A stretch of 25,993 nt of DNA from an uncultured Collinsella sp. (GTDB lineage: Bacteria > Actinomycetota > Coriobacteriia > Coriobacteriales > Coriobacteriaceae), in contig CATXXF010000028.1 in NCBI GenBank assembly GCA_958403395.1, positions 1-25,993 on the forward strand. Reading direction: 5' to 3'. Shown piece by piece: positions 22,813 to 25,993 of the stretch (the first letter of the stretch is position 1; each line of letters opens with the position of its first letter). Made by a program: the position numbers and the translations under genes. Under the pieces are notes generated by a model, which saw only the letters and a list, made by a program, of their open reading frames with translations, searched no databases and was not told where the DNA came from.

Positions 22813-22870
22813 GTAGTCATTGGGGACGTTCTTAAACGACTAGTCGTTTAAGAACGTCCCCAATGACTAC
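22813..22870. repeat. 58-bp perfect palindrome
   Basis: The whole stretch equals its own reverse complement with no spacer; the centre is ACTAGT at 22839-22844 and each arm begins GTAGTCATTGGGGACGTTCT. Such a sequence would extrude as a cruciform or fold as an RNA hairpin. It resembles REP-like dispersed palindromes tied to RAYT transposases, but no transposase is present here. Confidence 0.85.
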
Positions 22871-22881
22871 CTTGCACCACT

Positions 22882-22953
22882 AAAAAAGTTGCGGTGAGAT
22901 AGTTCTTGAATTGGCCTTTTTTAGGGCTAAACAGGAACTATCTCACCGCAACT
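22882..22953 (-). terminator. Strong intrinsic terminator of the leftward coiled-coil gene
   Basis: On the minus strand 22935-22953 pairs perfectly with 22887-22905 (19 bp, extended by three more pairs including one G-U), and a run of five to six T residues follows. It lies 25 bp after the stop of the leftward gene. The arm AGTTGCGGTGAGATAGTTC may belong to a dispersed repeat family. Confidence 0.8.
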
Positions 22954-22978
22954 GCGTTGGGCGTTTTTGGCAGCTGGC

Positions 22979-24724
22979 TTACTTGTTTGCGAACAGCCAG
23001 ATTGCGATGATCACCAGGATTGCGGCGACGATGCAGACGATGGCGCCGGTGAATTTGATGCGTGAGTCGCGGGTACGCTCGCGCACCGCGTCCTCGGTGG
23101 CTTCGAGCTGGGTAACCTCTCGCTCGGTCTCGGCGTGTTCGGCTTTGTCTCGGGCCAAGGATCCTGCAAGCGACTCAGTGATCTCTGGGTGGTCGTGCAC
23201 CTCGGTCGCCTGTTCGATAATCGACTGCGCATGCGCGGCATCTGCTTGGGCGTTGGCTATGCTCTGCTCTTGGTCGCGGCGTGCCTTGTCCTCGGCAGCG
23301 ATCTTCTCGCGCAGTTCGCGCTGGCGCGTTGCAGCGGCGGTTTTTGCGGTCTGCAGCTCGTCGCGCGCGGCATCGGCCTCCGCCGTCACGGCCTGATGGG
23401 CTCGCTTGGCGTCGGCGATGGGGGCTTGCGCCTGCTCGACGGCCTGCTCGGCTGCGGCAAGCGAGTGTTCAAGGTCGGCGGTGATGCGCGGGACATCTTC
23501 TTCGGCTTTACGCAGGGCATCTGCCGTGTCGGAGATCTGCATCGAGAGCTCGCTGGTGCGCACCGTATAGTTGGCGGGATTTGCCGAGGGATTGCGTTGC
23601 AGCTCGGCATACTCATGACGCAGCGTCTCGAGCTGGGCGCGCGTGGCGTCGACGGTTTGTTGTGCGGCGGCAATGCCGGCGTCTCGCTCGGCCTTTACCT
23701 TGTCGCGGATGCGCTTGGAATCCTCAAGACGTCGAATGAGGCGGTTGCCGGTCTCGCGCGAGCTCGCCTCGCGGGCCTCCACGGCATCGAGCGCGGCCTT
23801 CAGGCGGAGCTCAGTCGCGTCATCCTCTGTCTTCATTTGTTCGAACTGGCCCTTGAGCTCTGTCGCTTTGGCGGCGTGGGCATCACGGTCAATCTCGGCG
23901 GCCGCTGCAGTCTTTTGGGCCGTGGCAATCGCCTGGCGCTGGTCGGCGACGATCTGGTCGTAGCGGCCTGCGATATCCTGGCGCGTCTCGAGTTCCTCGG
24001 CCTGATCGGCAATGCGCTGCTCAAGTTCGGCCAGGTGGGCGCGGGCATCGGCAAGTGCCTTTTTCGCGGCATTCATCTCGCGCATGGCCGAGGCACCCTG
24101 GGCGATAAAGGCGCCCACGGCGTTCGCTGTGTTCGAGACAGCGGTCCCCAGATCGCGGCTCGCGGCGGGGGAGTGCGGGGCGGTCGGGCGAGCGGTGTCG
24201 GCGGCGTCCGCATCGGCAGCCTGCGGCGCGGCGATATTGCCGGTACCGCCCTCGACCACAGAAAAGCCTGCTGCGTGCGGATCGACCGCATCGGCGCCAA
24301 TCGTGGGGTGCTCGAGCTGCAGAAACGAGGGCATGATGCTGCCCTGGTCGGCAACCGGAGTCTCGCCGGGCACAAAGGTCGAGGCCGCCTCGGCGGCCTC
24401 CTCTTCCTCGGCATCAATATCGGCATCGGCGACGGCGTCTTTCATCGCTTTGACAGCATCCATCATGGAGTCCATGACGGCATCGAGCTCTTCTTCCGAA
24501 GACACCTCGATGGGGCCCGCTGCTTGCGGGGCGTCGTCCTGAGCGGGCGCATCGTCGTTTTGCTCATCGGCGTTTTCTGTTTCGGGGGTTTCCGCCGTAG
24601 CGCTTTCGTCCAAGATGGGGTCGTCGATGTCGATACCATCGCAGGTCACAGCGTCAGTATCTGCGGTGACGTCTGCGGGATCATCAATATGCTGTTGAGT
24701 CTGGGGGTCCAGCTCGTCTGTCAT
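22979..24724 (-). CDS. Long coiled-coil protein with C-terminal membrane tail anchor, function unknown
   Basis: I do not recognise a named family. The 581-residue protein has an acidic, Ala/Asp/Glu-rich, probably disordered N-terminus (about 1-190), a short hydrophobic-amphipathic stretch (SNTANAVGAFIAQGAS), then about 310 residues of Ala/Glu/Arg/Gln-rich coiled coil, and finally one membrane helix (FTGAIVCIVAAILVIIAIWL) ending only four residues before the C-terminus. There is no signal peptide, so the body should lie in the cytoplasm, anchored by its tail. Possible jobs are envelope organisation, division or chromosome tethering, but this is speculation. ATG 24724 has AGGAG 9 nt upstream; ATG 24730 is closer than ideal. 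A strong terminator follows. Confidence 0.75.
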   Translation of the reverse strand: MTDELDPQTQQHIDDPADVTADTDAVTCDGIDIDDPILDESATAETPETENADEQNDDAPAQDDAPQAAGPIEVSSEEELDAVMDSMMDAVKAMKDAVADADIDAEEEEAAEAASTFVPGETPVADQGSIMPSFLQLEHPTIGADAVDPHAAGFSVVEGGTGNIAAPQAADADAADTARPTAPHSPAASRDLGTAVSNTANAVGAFIAQGASAMREMNAAKKALADARAHLAELEQRIADQAEELETRQDIAGRYDQIVADQRQAIATAQKTAAAAEIDRDAHAAKATELKGQFEQMKTEDDATELRLKAALDAVEAREASSRETGNRLIRRLEDSKRIRDKVKAERDAGIAAAQQTVDATRAQLETLRHEYAELQRNPSANPANYTVRTSELSMQISDTADALRKAEEDVPRITADLEHSLAAAEQAVEQAQAPIADAKRAHQAVTAEADAARDELQTAKTAAATRQRELREKIAAEDKARRDQEQSIANAQADAAHAQSIIEQATEVHDHPEITESLAGSLARDKAEHAETEREVTQLEATEDAVRERTRDSRIKFTGAIVCIVAAILVIIAIWLFANK

Positions 24725-24863
24725 AGGCATGTGCTCCTCATCGTTGTTTGTCACCCTATGATAAAGTCTCGCGCCGACATCCCGCGCGCCGCAGCAAAGT
24801 TTCAAAACGTGTTCGATGGCTCGCGTCGATAGCAAAAACTCGGCCGATCTGCCCAGTTTGTAC

Positions 24864-24894
24864 TTGACAATCCCTTCGCCGAAAAACGTTATGC
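24864..24894 (+). promoter_or_regulatory. Candidate promoter of the SDR gene in a 295-bp divergent gap
   Basis: A consensus TTGACA at 24864-24869 is followed after 19 bp by TTATGC at 24889-24894; the spacing is long and the -10 imperfect. This would leave a leader of about 120 nt before the SDR start. The rest of the gap (24725-25019) shows no other hairpin or coding evidence, although one frame happens to stay open into the SDR gene. Confidence 0.35.
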
Positions 24895-25019
24895 CGTTCG
24901 CCTACCATGGGCTTTATTTTTCACTTGAAGAAGCTAAAGTTGCATTCCAGCTTTTGGCGCGTGAAGTTGGATACGCGCAGTCGGCGGGCGTGCCCGTCGC
25001 GATTTTGAAAGGACTTCGT

Positions 25020-25820
25020 ATGGGACTTTTCACTGGTAAGACCGTGATCGTCACCGGCGGCGGCAAGGCCACGCTTAAGGACGGCTCTGCTGGCTCCATC
25101 GGCTACGGCATCGATATCGCTTTTGCCAAGGAGGGCGCGAACCTCGTTATCACCGGTCGCAACGTCGCCAAGCTCGAGGCTGCCAAGGAGTCTCTTGAGG
25201 CCGAGTACGGCGTCAAGGTTCTGCCTGTTCAGGCCGATGTCTCGGCTGGCCAGGACAACGAGGCCGTCGTGCAGAACGTTATCGACAAGGCGATTGAGGA
25301 GTTCGGTCGCATCGACGCCGTCGTCAACAACGCTCAGGCCAGCGCCTCGGGCGTGACCATTGCCGACCACACCATGGACCAGTTTAACCTGGCCATTTAC
25401 TCTGGCCTGTATGCCACCTACCTGTACATGCAGAAGGCCTATCCGCACCTGAAGGAGACCAAGGGCTCCGTGGTCAACTTTGCCTCGGGCGCCGGCCTGT
25501 TTGGCAACTATGGCCAGTGCAGCTACGCCGCTGCCAAGGAGGGCATCCGCGGTCTGACTCGCGTTGCCGCCAACGAGTGGGGCAAGGACGGCATCAACGT
25601 CAACATTGTTTGCCCGCTTGCTTGGACCGCTGCGCTCGAGAACTTCCAGGATGCCTATCCCGAGGCGTTCAAGGCCAACGTCCACATGCCGCCGGCTGGT
25701 CACTACGGCGACGTCGAGAAGGAGATCGGCCGCGTGGTCGTTCAGCTCTGCGGTCCCGACTTTAAGTACATGAACGGCGAGACCGTCACCCTCGAGGGTG
25801 GCATGGGCCAGCGGCCTTAG
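25020..25820 (+). CDS. SDR family NAD(P)-dependent oxidoreductase
   Basis: This 266-residue classical short-chain dehydrogenase has catalytic Ser156, Tyr169 and Lys173 (YAAAK), and Arg47 after the second beta strand (VITGRN), which suggests NADPH. Two departures from the norm are visible. The glycine-rich loop carries an insertion (TGGGKATLKDGSAGSIGYG, residues 12-30), and the usual NNAG reads NNAQ (103-106). The substrate is unknown. Overall similarity is to the FabG-like/hydroxysteroid dehydrogenase group, and it does not resemble the known Collinsella 7-beta-hydroxysteroid dehydrogenase as I remember it. AAAGGA lies 6 nt before ATG 25020. Codon use is strongly biased to C/G endings, fitting high expression. 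Confidence 0.87.
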   Translation: MGLFTGKTVIVTGGGKATLKDGSAGSIGYGIDIAFAKEGANLVITGRNVAKLEAAKESLEAEYGVKVLPVQADVSAGQDNEAVVQNVIDKAIEEFGRIDAVVNNAQASASGVTIADHTMDQFNLAIYSGLYATYLYMQKAYPHLKETKGSVVNFASGAGLFGNYGQCSYAAAKEGIRGLTRVAANEWGKDGINVNIVCPLAWTAALENFQDAYPEAFKANVHMPPAGHYGDVEKEIGRVVVQLCGPDFKYMNGETVTLEGGMGQRP

Positions 25821-25822
25821 GG

Positions 25823-25963
25823 GTTACGCGGTTTTACCAAACCGCGTAACCAGTTGACGCTGCAAACCCGCCAGGGCGGCAATCTGACGTTCAACTTCAA
25901 GGGCGCGACCAGAAGGTCAGCGCCCTTTCGTTTCACGTCACCTTGCTCGCTCTGGCGGGTTTT
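25823..25963 (+). ncRNA. Two-hairpin structured element, copy 2 (after the SDR gene)
   Basis: Hairpin A is a 12-bp stem (25823-25834 with 25839-25850) starting 2 nt after the SDR stop. After 13 nt, hairpin B repeats the plan of copy 1: outer 14-bp stem (25864-25877 with 25949-25962, one G-U), GCAA/TTGC, a 2x2 loop, TGACGT/ACGTCA, and an apical stem GGGCGC-GACC/GGTC-A-GCGCCC with AGAA loop (25901-25925). It ends in GTTTTCG. Outer and apical stem sequences differ from copy 1 but pairing is kept. Confidence 0.75.
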
Positions 25964-25993
25964 CGCTCATATGACCCAATCCGCTGTCAAGAG

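Noticed and set aside
24816..25019. An N-terminal extension of the SDR protein
   Set aside because: The frame is open upstream, but SDRs start a few residues before the first beta strand, as with ATG 25020, which has a good ribosome binding site; the upstream part contains a likely promoter.
1..25993. CRISPR arrays, prophage, toxin-antitoxin or restriction systems
   Set aside because: No regularly spaced repeats and no defence-related or phage-like protein was seen on either strand.

Overview
The window looks like a chromosomal segment of a Coriobacteriia gut anaerobe, most probably Collinsella. I infer this from the high GC content with strong GC bias at third codon positions, the gene families present (C69 dipeptidase, GtrA proteins, class III fructose-bisphosphatase, DUF4430 surface proteins, QueH instead of QueG) and family-level recognition. 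No rRNA, tRNA, CRISPR array, phage gene or transposase is visible. The species is an inference, not something the sequence proves.

Layout. 1-2090: a terminator-like hairpin, then the one-carbon pair fchA-folD, then a 234-bp inverted-repeat element. 2174-5985: a C69 dipeptidase, a small phasin-like protein and a UbiB/ABC1 kinase, closed by an intrinsic terminator. 6100-10862: a cobalamin riboswitch leading into two cell-surface proteins with DUF4430 domains (the fold of the intrinsic factor/transcobalamin C-terminus), the first also carrying a PQQ-type beta-propeller; a terminator ends the unit. 10901-13979 (minus strand): fbp followed by two small GtrA-family membrane proteins. 14300-15190: degV interrupted by an in-frame TGA at a tryptophan position. 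15272-20064 (mostly minus): a TIM-barrel protein, a 56-residue membrane protein on the plus strand, an RsmB/RsmF-type rRNA m5C methyltransferase, and a divergent MetRS-like class I tRNA ligase. 20197-22631: a DUF3267 membrane protein with queH and queA, two steps of queuosine synthesis. 22632-25993: repeat-rich ground holding a tail-anchored coiled-coil protein (minus) and an SDR oxidoreductase (plus).

Main points of interest. (1) FolD has lost two of the three residues needed for cyclohydrolase activity, and a separate cyclohydrolase-type gene (fchA) lies 2 bp upstream, so the pair appears to divide the usual bifunctional activity. (2) The riboswitch-controlled surface proteins combine an intrinsic-factor-like domain with a beta-propeller, suggesting a B12-capture system of a Gram-positive cell surface. 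(3) Two copies of a roughly 140-nt two-hairpin element follow queA and the SDR gene; their stems differ by compensatory changes while internal loops are conserved, the signature of a structured RNA. (4) The MetRS-like protein lacks canonical KMSKS and methionine-pocket residues. All of these are testable; none was checked against a database.
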